Below the pieces are notes generated by a model. It was not told where the DNA came from and did no database searches. It was given only the letters and a program-made list of their open reading frames with translations. A stretch of DNA of 64,000 nt from Prorocentrum cordatum (lineage: Eukaryota > Sar > Dinophyceae > Prorocentrales > Prorocentraceae): the NCBI GenBank assembly GCA_963575745.1, contig CAUYUJ010000967.1, positions 1-64,000 on the forward strand, given 5' to 3'. The first letter of the stretch is position 1. Every line of letters begins with the position of its first letter. This document shows, piece after piece, positions 11,593 through 21,689 of the stretch. Position numbers and translations under genes: made by a program.

Positions 11593-11614
11593 CTTGAGCC
11601 AAAATAGCTACGGA
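11593..11614 (-). other. spliced-leader (DinoSL) relic
   Basis: Reading the minus strand gives TCCGTAGC then TATTTTGGCTCAAG. This matches the 22-nt dinoflagellate spliced leader at 21 positions (C to T at position 9). SL sequence encoded next to a gene is the signature of a trans-spliced mRNA copied back into the genome. It lies directly upstream of the membrane-protein gene on the same strand, preceded by a pyrimidine tract. Confidence 0.85.
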
Positions 11615-11616
11615 GG

Positions 11617-11692
11617 ATGATGATGAGGAGGAGGAGGAGGAGGAGAAGGAGGAGGAGGAGGAGGAGGGGGAGGAGCACGAGGATGAGGATAA
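11617..11692. repeat. GAT/GAG tract 5' of the SL relic
   Basis: On the minus strand this is a CTC/ATC pyrimidine-rich tract ending two bases before the SL relic. Confidence 0.8.
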
Positions 11693-11778
11693 ACGTAGGC
11701 CCATGATGCGCCAGCGATGCTGCAACGCACTCTCCCGTGCCAATTGCCCCCCTGACAAGTCCATACAACTAGTTCGTT

Positions 11779-11937
11779 TCCACTGCGGTCGGCGCCCCGA
11801 CCGCCTCCTCCTCCTCCTCCTCTTTCTCCTCCTCCTCCTCCTCCTCCTCCTCTTCCTCCTCCTCCTCCTCCTCTTCCTCCTCCTCCTCCTCCTCCTCCTC
11901 CTCCTCCTCCTCGTTCCTCCTCCACTGCGGTCGGCGC
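11779..11937. repeat. (CTC)n tract flanked by 17-bp direct repeats
   Basis: The sequence tccactgcggtcggcgc is present exactly at 11779-11795 and 11921-11937, bracketing the CTC tract. Removing one repeat plus the tract joins two minus-strand frames (LATQGTSADRS and GNELVVWTCQGG) without a break. Confidence 0.75.
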
Positions 11938-12055
11938 TCGTTCCTTGAGTGGCGAGCGCCACGTGGGCCTGCAGCTCAAGCGCCATCCCGCTATGCAACT
12001 CGGACCCACCCTCTGCCCTTCCAGCTAGGATTCGCCGCCCCTGTCGGCGGCGTGA

Positions 12056-12056
<1 letters not shown>
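11938..12056 (-). CDS. partial exon, paralogue of the one at 17.1 kb
   Basis: After a (GAC)n tract the minus strand reads SRRRQGRRILAGRAEG, then GSEL and LELQAHVALATQGTSADRS. The same Asp-tract and SRRRQGRRILAGRAEG block recurs at 17107-17165, followed there by a related GVSELHGM. The block may be an intron 3' end plus exon start that was duplicated. No family recognised. Confidence 0.4.
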
Positions 12057-12100
<44 letters not shown>

Positions 12101-12133
12101 GTCGTCGTCGTCGTGGTCGTCGTCGTCGTCGAT

Positions 12134-12165
<32 letters not shown>

Positions 12166-12187
12166 GGTCGTGGTCGTCGTCGTCGTG

Positions 12188-12219
<32 letters not shown>

Positions 12220-12226
12220 GGTCGTG

Positions 12227-12264
<38 letters not shown>

Positions 12265-12305
12265 GGTCGTCGTCGTCGTCGTCGTCGTGGTGGTGGTCGT
12301 CGTCG
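12056..12305. repeat. (GTC)n tract
   Basis: About 250 bases of GTC with GTG interruptions; (GAC)n on the minus strand. From 12310 to 12890 I see no gene. Confidence 0.95.
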
Positions 12306-12889
12306 CTCCCCCTCAAGCGTTCCAACCAAAGGGAAATCGAGCAACGTGGCAATCGAGTCGAAGGGACGCCCCTTCCCCCTGATGCCTCCCCTGCATGGGG
12401 CCGTGGGGCCGTGGGGGGGGGGCTCGGGGGGATAAAACGGGGGTCCGTGGGGGGGATGGGGGGGAGGCTTCTAGGGGCGGGGGTGGGTGGGAGGGACTCG
12501 GGGGCTGCGGCCCCCACGCCTGAAGGATACGTTTCTTGACTTAACTCGAGCTGCAGATGAGCTACAGAGCTCTTTGGCACAGCAATCGAAAGGAAACCAT
12601 CAGGCGCGATAATCTAAAGTATCTAGACGCTTGAATTCGGTCTGCTATAGGAACACCCTTCCCTGGGATAGTGTTTCGGCTCCAGAGCGTCAGCGTCGTC
12701 GTCGTCGTCGCCCTTCGAGGTCGGCGGCACTGGCCGTAAGGCCTTCGCACTTTACGCGACGAGGTCGGATAGGAAAACTCATTGAGGTGTCTAGCGAGGC
12801 CTCCGATTTGGCAAGGATCTGCCCGTCAAGGTGTCGGGTAATTTATAACTCGTGGTTTGAAGCTGCGAAAGTCTCGAACGAACGCCGCA

Positions 12890-13260
12890 TTTAAACAACA
12901 GAAGCAAAACTCTGTCCACCCGTGCAACCGCTGCGCAACTTGGAACGTTGTGTCATGAAGGTCGAAAGCGTCGCAACAGAGCACCGCATTTGGGAAATGA
13001 TGAGACCCACGTCAGTGTAACTGTTGAAAACATGCTGAAACAATGTGCGAGGTGCTAAAGCGAACACCGCATTGTGAAAACGACAGCCCCTCCAGCCTTC
13101 CAGTTGGTGGAACTGTTTACGACGAATGCGCGCGGCGCGGAGGCGAGAACCGCATTCTGAAATCGAGCAGGCCTCCATCCTTGTAGGCGTCCTTCGGCAC
13201 TCTCAGAACGTATGTGCGCGGAGGTGAGGCGAGAGCCGAACTTTGGAAGCGACTAGCCTT
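12890..13260 (-). repeat. ~75-85 bp repeat, reverse orientation, about four copies
   Basis: Read on the minus strand, units resemble the repeat at 43680-46760: cggttctcgcctccgcgccg is followed by cgcattcg and cgttttcacaatgcgg. Spacing is about 85 bases. This places the same satellite family 30 kb from its main arrays. Confidence 0.6.
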
Positions 13261-13574
13261 CCGTCCCTACAGTCGGGGCCCGACCATAAGAAACCTTCCC
13301 CAAGAAACCCAACCCTGAGACCCCAGGACGTCCATCGATTTTTGGTGTTGGAACGTCACGCTTCCCATGGCAAAACCATCGAAACCCAAGAAACCCAGGG
13401 CACCCTGGAGGCAAACAGGGTGTTTCTTGGCATGGCCCCCCACTGTATACGTGTCCGCTCTTCGCTTCAAGGTCCCGGTTTGAAGCAAGGCTTCCTCAGG
13501 CGACGCGCCAAGCCTGGCCCAACCGCGGACAGGCCTGGTGCCGCGACAAGGAGGCAGGGGAGAGAGGGAGGAAG

Positions 13575-13690
13575 AATGAGAGAGGAGGAGGAGGAGGAGG
13601 AGGAGGAGGAGGAGAAGGAGGAGGAGGAGGAGGAGGAGGAAGAGGAGGAGGAGGAGGAGGAAGAGGAGGAGGGGGAGGACGAATGAGGAA
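13575..13690. repeat. (GAG)n tract
   Basis: GAG tract with a few GAA units. Confidence 0.9.
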
Positions 13691-13769
13691 ACGACGCTGC
13701 GGGCAAAGGGTGGACAGCTCAAAAGGGGGAGGATAATGATGATGAGGATGAGGAGAAGGAAGACAACGA

Positions 13770-14040
13770 AGTAGCGAGCACATGTGAAGACGCACCGAGT
13801 TCGAATTCGTGAGACCAAAAAACACATGGAACATATCAGCTGCACAATCTATCACATAACAAGGATCAGACTTGCCACAGAAGCAATCAGCCCAATCAAG
13901 CGTGGGGGATGCGACATCACCGACGCTCCGCCCAGGGCCCCGACGGACGCGTGCGAGACAGAAACAAAAGCCAAGCAAAAAGGGCGCAACGTACGGGATT
14001 TCCAGCGTACGTTCGTGCGCTCTCCCACGCGCGTTCCTAC
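13770..14040 (-). CDS. possible exon, unknown
   Basis: A minus-strand frame between two purine tracts contains non-repetitive, Cys-containing sequence (DWADCFCGKSDPCYVIDCAA, FHVFFGLTNSNSVRLHMC). Third positions are only moderately GC-biased. A plus-strand frame overlaps, so the strand is uncertain. No family recognised. Confidence 0.25.
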
Positions 14041-14049
14041 GCCCTTCCA

Positions 14050-14260
14050 GGGGGAGGAGGCGGAAGAGAAGGAGGAGGAGGAGGAGGAGGGGAGGAGGAG
14101 GAGGAGGAGGAGGAGGAGGAGGAGGAGGAGGAGGGAGGAGGAGAAGGAGGAGGAGGAGGAGGAGGGAGGAGGAGGAGGAGGAGGAGGAGGAGGGGGAGGG
14201 GGGGGAGGAGGGGAAGGAGGATGACAAGGGACAGAAGGAGGAGGAGGGTGGAAAGGAGGA
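14050..14260. repeat. (GAG)n tract
   Basis: Imperfect GAG tract. It is followed at 14270-14400 by unique GC-rich DNA with no clear gene. Confidence 0.9.
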
Positions 14261-14414
14261 GGAACCTCGTGCCCCCATCACCCCCCAGCCGCCCCTGCTC
14301 GCCCTTCGCCGGCACGCCCGCCTGCCGCGACCCAGAGCGCTCCGCACGCGGCTGTTCACGGTCCTCCCTGCGCCTCGGAACGCGGCAAAGAGGAGGGTGG
14401 CGGGGCAGGGCGGG

Positions 14415-15315
14415 TTTCCTCCTCTTCCTCCTTCCTCCTTCCTCCTCCTCCCTCCTCCTTTCCCTCCTCCTCCTATTCATCTCCTCCTTTTTTCACTCAT
14501 CCTCCTCCTCCTCATCATCCGCCTCTACGATTCCTCATCTCCTTAACCTTTTTAATGCTACTCGCACCTACTTCATAATCATCCTATCCTCGTCCTCGTC
14601 CTCGTCACGTCTCGTCCCTTCTCTCTTCCCCCTCCCCTTGGGAATCGCCACGTGCTACATCGGGCTCCCGCAGTTCTGCACCCCCTCCTCCCCGACCCCG
14701 ATGCGTTCCTCTTCTCACTCTCTTTTTTTACTTTTCCCTCCCGCCTTTCGCCTCCTCCTCCTCCTCCTCCTCCTCCCCCCTCCTCCTGACTCCTCATTCC
14801 CTGATTCCTGATCTCCCTCGCCCTTCCTCTGCCTCCTCCCCTCTCCCTTTGTCCGTCCTCTTCCTCCTCTCTCTCCCTCCTCCTCCTCCTCCCCCTCCCC
14901 TTGTCTCCTCCTCCTCTTCCCTCCTCCTCCTCCTCCTCCCCTTTGTCCTCCCCTCCTCCTCCTCCTCCTCCGCCTTCTGAGGCTCAGGCTGGGGACAGGT
15001 TCGCATCGATGCTCCGATGCCCTCGCACCCCCAGCCCCGCAAACTTTAGCGGGCTCCTCCTCCTCCTCCTCTTCTCCCCCCATCCTCTCCTCCTCCTCCT
15101 TCCCTCATCCTCCTCCTCCTCGTCCTCCTCTCCTCCTACTCCTCTCCTCCTCCTCTCCTCCTCCTCCTCTCGCTTCCTCCTACTCATCCTCTCGCTTCCT
15201 CCTCTCCTCCTCCTCCTCCTCCTCCTCTCCTCTCCTTCCCAATCCTCCTCCTCCTCCTACCTCCTCCTCCTCCTCCTCCTCCTCCTCCTCCTCCTCTTCC
15301 TCCTCCTCCTCACCT
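14415..15315. repeat. long (CTC)n pyrimidine tract
   Basis: About 900 bases of CTC/CTT/CCT-rich sequence with unique patches (14640-14700, 14985-15055). Serine/leucine/proline-rich frames here are artefacts. Confidence 0.9.
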
Positions 15316-15535
15316 AAGAGGGGCACGGCGAGAGAAGAGAGGGGAAGGGGATGGAGGCAGAGCAGGGAGGCGGGGCATGAAAGCAATAGGACGATGATGC
15401 TGACGGCGACAACACCGAGGAGGCTCGCTCCCTCGCTATCTGCGCACGGCCAATTCTCGACTCACTCAAAACAGCGATAGACGCAGGGCGTTCGAAGGCA
15501 CTGTGTTCCCGCCGGTGTCAAAGATAAGGGAGCAC

Positions 15536-15670
15536 CTCACCCAGGCAAACAGCGGTGCAGGGTCGAACCGCGTGGTGATTCCAACGCCACTCGGATAACT
15601 CAGGGGCTTCTTGCAGGAGGTCAAAGGTCGTCTCGGTCTCAATGAGAAAGCATGGGCTGAGGGAGACACA
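15536..15670 (-). CDS. possible 3' terminal exon, unknown
   Basis: The minus-strand frame reads PCFLIETETTFDLLQEAPEL then SEWRWNHHAV and ends at a TGA at 15536-15538. A short (GAGA)n tract (15686-15715) sits upstream. Composition is protein-like, but no family is recognised and the exon start is not determined. Confidence 0.25.
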
Positions 15671-15935
15671 GGCACGATCTATCGTTGAGAGAGAGGGAGA
15701 GAGAGAGAGAGAGACAGAAAACAAACAAAGATATAGAACGCAGAGCAGGAGAAATGCGCGGGGAGATCGGTCGCGATCTCCGTCATTTGACATGCGTGAG
15801 AGACCGTCTAACAAGCTTCGCGGTGGTCAGCGCGCCAAGCCTGGGAACGGCTAGATTGGCGGGCGTCACCAAAAAGGAGCGAGTCGTTCGGCTGGCCAGG
15901 CGCGTTGGAATTCCCTCTACAGATTGCCATGAGTT

Positions 15936-16290
15936 TCAGCTCGTCGCCTCTGGCCCAGGACGCGCAGTGATTAGTGATTCCATACGTACTGCTCTGATGG
16001 CAGACCTGGCGGTGTGCTCGAGCTCGAAACTGCGCGCGTCGTCGATGCGGAGTCTGGACAAAATCTCGGGGTCGGTGGCAATAACGCAGTTGGCGCGGCC
16101 CTGAGCGAGAAGAGCATGCTCTTGAACCGGACTGTGTTCCTTTAGATGCCGATCGAGATCTTCCTGCGAGCGCCATGCGATGAGTTTAGCGGCGCCAGCC
16201 ACCCCAGGTCTCTCGACCATGGTGGACAAAACTTGACACTCGTACAAGTAGCGGCGGAGATACTGACAAAGAGACTCGCGCGTGCCATGG
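15936..16290 (-). CDS. hypothetical protein fragment, charged
   Basis: A minus-strand frame of about 105 codons with balanced, charged composition, including RYLYECQVLSTMVERPGVAG, WRSQEDLDRHLKEHSPVQEH and DPEILSRLRIDDARSFELEH. It ends at a TGA near 15936. The 5' side could be an acceptor (tctctttgtcag) near 16283. It may be a 3' exon of the gene at 16.6-17.5 kb, but the phases I could test do not join cleanly. Confidence 0.45.
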
Positions 16291-16583
16291 ACCCCCTAAA
16301 TGCACATGATACGTCTATGCTGCGTAATTATGATTGGCGATCCTGGCAACCTTCCGGGGACGGCGGCCGTCGCGACGGCAGAGGAGAGCTTGGGCATTCC
16401 ATGAGAGAAACTGAACCTGCTGCCCTCCAGGCTCCAACTCCGCGGGCCGCCACCGGTAGTCAGAAACATACCGATGAACTGGTGTCGATCTCGCGGAAGT
16501 GGCTGTGGAAGTATATTCACAACCAGCCCCTCGTGCTGCCGAGAAATTCCGATGCTGATAAGTAGGGTCACGTAGGACTCACG

Positions 16584-17486
<903 letters not shown>

Positions 17487-17507
17487 CTCGAGGGGCGTCG
17501 TTCACTC

Positions 17508-17662
17508 AAGGGGCCCAAGGACACACGAATAAATATACACAAATCTCAAGATTCCCGATCTTTTCCCATATTTTCTGAATTCTTGTCTTCCCCCCCACTT
17601 CCCATATTTTCCCATATTTTCCTGGGGGTCGACGATTAATTGTGCCTGTGTGTTTTCTCCCC
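17508..17662 (+). mobile_element. SD3-family MITE, copy 1
   Basis: A 155-bp element starting aggggcccaaggacacac, with an AT-rich core (ccatattttcccatattttc) and the phrase gtcgacgattaattgtg near its end. It matches 33578-33735 and, inverted, 42218-42378. It lies immediately upstream of the minus-strand gene above. Confidence 0.75.
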
Positions 17663-17664
17663 TC

Positions 17665-18724
17665 CTGATTCGCGCGTCTCTCCGCTGCGGGGGCACCTCC
17701 GGCAGCTTGAGGGGGGACGTGGGCCTCGGGTTTGGGGGGCTCGGGTTGGCCTGACTGGGCCGCCAGGACAACGCCGAAACCCAAGCTGAAATCTGACGCG
17801 AGCTCCCGCTGCAGGCATGCTACGAAGACTGGGCCGTCAAAATCCAGGACCCGCGCGGCAGAAAGCGTCGGCAAATCCGAGCTCCGGCGCGCTCGAGTCT
17901 TGCGTTTCCCCGACAGCGCCCGGGGAAGGCCCAACGCCGCGCGCCGAGCCTCCTGCGGGCCCGGCGACGTCTCCTCCCGCAGACGCGGCGCCAGCGGCGG
18001 CCCCGCCCAGGCCAGCTGGAGGGTGCGCCGCGGCGCGGCGGGAGTGGGCGCGCGGGCCCCGCTGGCAGCCGATCCCACGGGATCGCCGACGGCACCGAGC
18101 GCGCAGCCGGCCCGCCGCCGCCACGACGCAACGGCGGCAGCAGCAGCAGAGAAGAAGTCCCAGGCGGCTTGGGCGCTCTGCTGCCGCAGCGACGGGAACG
18201 CCAAGGGGAGTCCGCTCTGCCTGGGCCGCGGCAGCAGCTGCGGCGGGAGCCTCCCGGGGTCCACTAGGGGGCCACATGCGAACCCTACCCCTACCCCCAA
18301 CGATTCTGGGGGAGAGGGTGGGGTTCACTTCGTTCGGTAGCTCCCAAGCGGAGTGAACCCCACCCTCCCCCTCCGAAATCGTGGGGGGCGGGGGTAGGGT
18401 TCGCATGTGGCCCCCTATCCACGTCCCGCCGCCGCAGCGCGAGGCTGGCCGCCAGCACGGCGCCGACGCCGGCCGTGTCTACATTCGCCGTGCCCCTCCG
18501 CGGCATCCGCTGCGGGGCGGCCCCCCCGCGTGGCGCCGTGGCTTTGACCGGCGGACGGGCAGAGGCGCCACCTGCCGGGCGTTGCAGGTAGCGCGGGAGA
18601 GGACCGCCTGCAGAGCATCGCTGGTGGCAGGCTGGAAGGCCGTGCCAGGCTGCAGGCGGCCTCGCCTGCGGGGGCCTGGCGGCATCCCTCCAGCCTGGGG
18701 GCGGGCAGCCTTCCAGGGAAACAT
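17665..18724 (-). pseudogene. probable SL-containing retrogene, interrupted
   Basis: An SL-like sequence (18725-18746) is followed directly by ATGTTTCCC and an Ala/Arg-rich frame (MFPWKAARPQAGGMPPGPRR). The frame changes once. Around 18430-18500 it reads NVDTAGVGAVLAASLALRRR, then is cut by a foldback element at 18265-18417. Past the element the coding signal resumes (FPSLRQQSAQAAWDFFSAAA, then RVLDFDGPVFVACLQRELAS) toward 17760. Third positions are strongly G/C. No domain recognised. The frame change and the insertion suggest it no longer makes a full protein. Confidence 0.45.
18260..18422. mobile_element. foldback element with 5-bp TSD
   Basis: The element (18265-18417, 153 bp) begins TAGGGGGCCACATGCGAACC and ends with its mirror. 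The two arms of about 65 bp meet at a short centre (ttcgttcggtagctcccaag). It is flanked by TCCAC at 18260-18264 and 18418-18422. Excising it restores a continuous minus-strand coding segment. Confidence 0.9.
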
Positions 18725-18746
18725 CTCGAGCTGAAATGGCTACGGG
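18725..18746 (-). other. diverged spliced-leader-like relic
   Basis: The minus strand reads CCGTAGCCATTT followed by CAGCTCGAG, matching the dinoflagellate SL at 18 of 21 positions. It abuts the ATG of the frame downstream, the position expected for the leader of a retroposed mRNA. Confidence 0.55.
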
Positions 18747-19025
18747 AGGGAGAGCAGCAGGCTTGGCTTGGCTTGGCTTGGCCCTGGCCCTGGAGGCAGT
18801 TCAGGAGAAAAAAAAACTAGCCACCATCGCCCGACTCCTCTTCAAAGTCGGGGTCCTCGGAAGCGGCCGACGCTCGCTGGATCGCTTGCCGACCCATCGC
18901 GGGCGCTCGCGGGCGGTCCTCGACCGCCAGCCCGAAAGCTTCGAGCACTTCGTCCCGCCCGCCCACCTCCCCCCCCCCAAGTCGAATGAGACAGGGCGGA
19001 GTCGCTGGTGGGGTTCGCCGCCGCG

Positions 19026-19380
19026 TCAGCTTGCACCTGCGTGCTCTCTCTGGCCGCTGGCAACACCCCGTGTAGGCGGGAAACAAACAAGTGCTCCACC
19101 ACTGCTCTGTAACGGGGGAGCTCTTCTTGGCAAATTCGTCGGAACTGTTCCTGGGTGCCTTTTGCCCACACGGCCAGAGCACCCTTCAGAGATCGGCGCT
19201 GTCAACTCACCGTCCGAACTCACAGCCCCGCAACGGCAGCAAAAAAGGATGCACTTGACCTTGGGGCTCGTGCCTTCTACGTCGTCCTGCAGCAACAGGT
19301 GCTGCCTCCACTTGGAACTCACCCGCGAAAACTTCTCCCACCCTGGCCCCGCAGACAACCCCAAAACCTAAACCCCGAGA
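19026..19380 (-). CDS. Cys-rich fragment, possible zinc module of a retroelement
   Basis: The frame ends at a TGA at 19026. It contains KWRQHLLLQDDVEG, then KVKCILFCCRCGAVSSDGEL and SEGCSGRVG. The spacing CxxC...C resembles small zinc modules in front of dinoflagellate retroelement polyproteins, which I recall only in outline. No polymerase frame is attached. Could instead be an ordinary gene exon. Confidence 0.35.
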
Positions 19381-19629
19381 GCCCCAGATCCTCGGGCGGA
19401 TCTTGCTCGGGCTGAAGGCCGAGGCCGGCGGGACTTTTTGGCAGGAGAAGGAGCCTGGCTCTGGCGCTGGGCGAGGCAAAGCTCCATGCGATCCTCGTGG
19501 TCCTGCTCATCCGCCTGAATGTGTGCCCCTGTAGCCCAAGCGGCCGCCTCGCGCGCGCACTCGGTCAGGTCTCGCCAGAGCTCATTATCCCAGTGCGACC
19601 CTACCTAGGAGTTGGAGGATCTAGGAAAG

Positions 19630-19800
19630 CAACATCTATATCTAAACCGAAAGCTACATCAACATCTATACCTGCATCTACATCCACATCAACATCATCA
19701 GCGACACTCACATATACATCTACATCTACACCTACATATACATCTACGTCTACATCAACATCTATATCTACAACTACATCTACATCAGCATCTACATGTT
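19630..19800. repeat. (ACATCT)n hexamer array
   Basis: Near-perfect repeats of acatctacatct with acatca variants. Confidence 0.9.
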
Positions 19801-19984
19801 CGTATTGGTTTTGTTTTTGTTTTGCATTGGCTTGCTTGCTTGGTGTGTTTTTCCTTTGTGTGTGTTGCTATTGGTGTTGCTTTATGCTTTGTTTTTGCTT
19901 TTGGTGTTTTCTTTTGTCGAAGCACGCGCTTCGAGGCGCGACCCTGCCGTGCTTTGCCTTTGCGTTCTCTGCTGTTGCTTTGCC

Positions 19985-20895
19985 TTTTCTTTGCTGTTGT
20001 GCTATGCTATGCTCCGCTGTGCTGCGCGGTGCTATGCTGTGCTGTGATGTGCTGCGCTATGCTATGCTATGCTATGCTATGCTATGCTATGCTGCGCTAT
20101 GCTATGATATGCTTGGCTTTGCTATGATATGCTGTGCTGCGCTGTGCTGTCCTACGCTCTGCTATGCTATGCTGTGCTCTGCTATGCTAAAGCTCAGCGA
20201 AGCTAAGATGAAGGTAAGCTAAGCTAAGATAAAACTGAGGTAAGATTAAGCTAAGCTCAGGTAAGATGAACTACGCTAAGCTAAGATGAGATAAGCAACG
20301 CGAAGCTAAGGGAACGTCACTGGGGGTACCGCGGGGCGGATGCCGGGGGAACCGCCCGGGGCGAGCCCCACTGTCCGGCCCTTTAAGCTTAGCTATGCTA
20401 TGCTAAGCTGCGCTATGCTATGCTATGCTATGCTATGCTATGCTGCGCTATGCTATGATATGCTTGGCTATGTTATGCTATGCAATGTTATGCTAATGCA
20501 GCGCTGCGCTATGCTAAGTTAAGCTAAGCTAAGCTAACCCTCTAAGCAGAGCCTAGGTAGGGAATTACACCCATGCTATGATATGCGATGCTGCGCTATG
20601 CAATGCTACGCTATGCAATGCTATGCTGTGCTCTGCTATGCTAAAGCTCAGCGAAGCTAAGATGAAGGTAAGCTAAGCTAAGATAAACCTGAGCTAATAT
20701 GAAGCTAAGCTAAGATGAAACAAGCTAAGCTAAGATGAGATAAGCAACGCTAAGCTAAGGGGACGTAACTGGGGGAACCGCGGGGCGGATACTGGGGGAA
20801 CCGCCCGGGGCGAGTTGCACTGCCCGGCCCTTTAAGCATACCGAGTAAGAACCCTTCTAGGCAGAGCCTAGGGCCTAGGTAGGGAATAGAAGGTT
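19985..20895. repeat. GCTAT/AAGCT pentamer array, ~450-bp higher-order unit
   Basis: Runs of (GCTAT)n pass into (AAGCT)n with gatgagataagcaacg, then a GC-rich block, accgcggggcggat...ccggccctttaagc. This order occurs twice (19985-20390 and 20395-20842). The phrase gcagagcctaggtagggaat follows at 20547 and, rearranged, near 20860. Short Leu/Cys/Met frames are artefacts. Confidence 0.85.
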
Positions 20896-21283
20896 TGGCC
20901 GAAACCGTGTCGGCTGCTTTGTCTGCTCGCTGCTCCCGCTCCGTGGTGCGCCCCGAGCCCACATCGGCGCGCGTGCAATTGGCTTTCGTCTTGTGCATGC
21001 TGATGTCCGGCGACTGGAGCGATGCCCCAAACTGGCCCCAAGAGTGCACGCGCTGATCTCCGCTGCCCGCCCCAACCCCGTCCCCCGCCAAACAGAGCTT
21101 ACTGTGCCAGCACAATCGGTGCAGACAGCGAAGGGGCGCAGAGCTACTTGCGTCATCCTGGCAACAACATGGTCTTCGGCGTCTCTCGCCGTCTGTCGAG
21201 GAGCAGCCGCCGTCGGAGAGAGCCCACATGCTGCGGCCTCGACTCGCCCGAATCTATCTGCCTGGACTACTGCCCAGCCCGCA

Positions 21284-21383
21284 NNNNNNNNNNNNNNNNN
21301 NNNNNNNNNNNNNNNNNNNNNNNNNNNNNNNNNNNNNNNNNNNNNNNNNNNNNNNNNNNNNNNNNNNNNNNNNNNNNNNNNNN
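21284..21383. other. assembly gap (100 N)
   Basis: Exactly 100 N, the usual placeholder for a scaffold join of unknown length. Frames crossing it are invalid, and sequence on either side may not be adjacent. Confidence 1.
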
Positions 21384-21689
21384 TGGAATATTAAGTTAAT
21401 ATGATCAAGTTAAGATCATGTATTCCAGATCCAAACTTCCCCGCACTCGCATATCTTGTTGTGGCATCACAGCAGCGAGGCAGAGGCAGCGGGCGCCCGG
21501 AGGAGGTACGGGCGATGCGCGCCCGGCGGACGGGCTCTACTTGCCCAGCGCACTCATGGCGGATGTTGCGCACGCTTTGGTGCCCGGGGAGCGGCTGCGC
21601 TGGCCCAGGCCCACGTCCGGCGCCGGCCCCGCGTGTTTACCGGCGGCGCGGCCTGGAGGCCTGCGCGGCGCTGCGGCGGCACTGCGGCG

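Noticed and set aside
8676-11768. A single 1030-residue protein
   Set aside because: Codon bias shows the true frame changes several times; the N-terminal poly-Leu is a microsatellite and the Pro/Ala-rich parts are shadows of hydrophobic coding in the other frame.
20993-21399. Frames running through the N gap
   Set aside because: The gap is a scaffold placeholder; continuity cannot be assumed.
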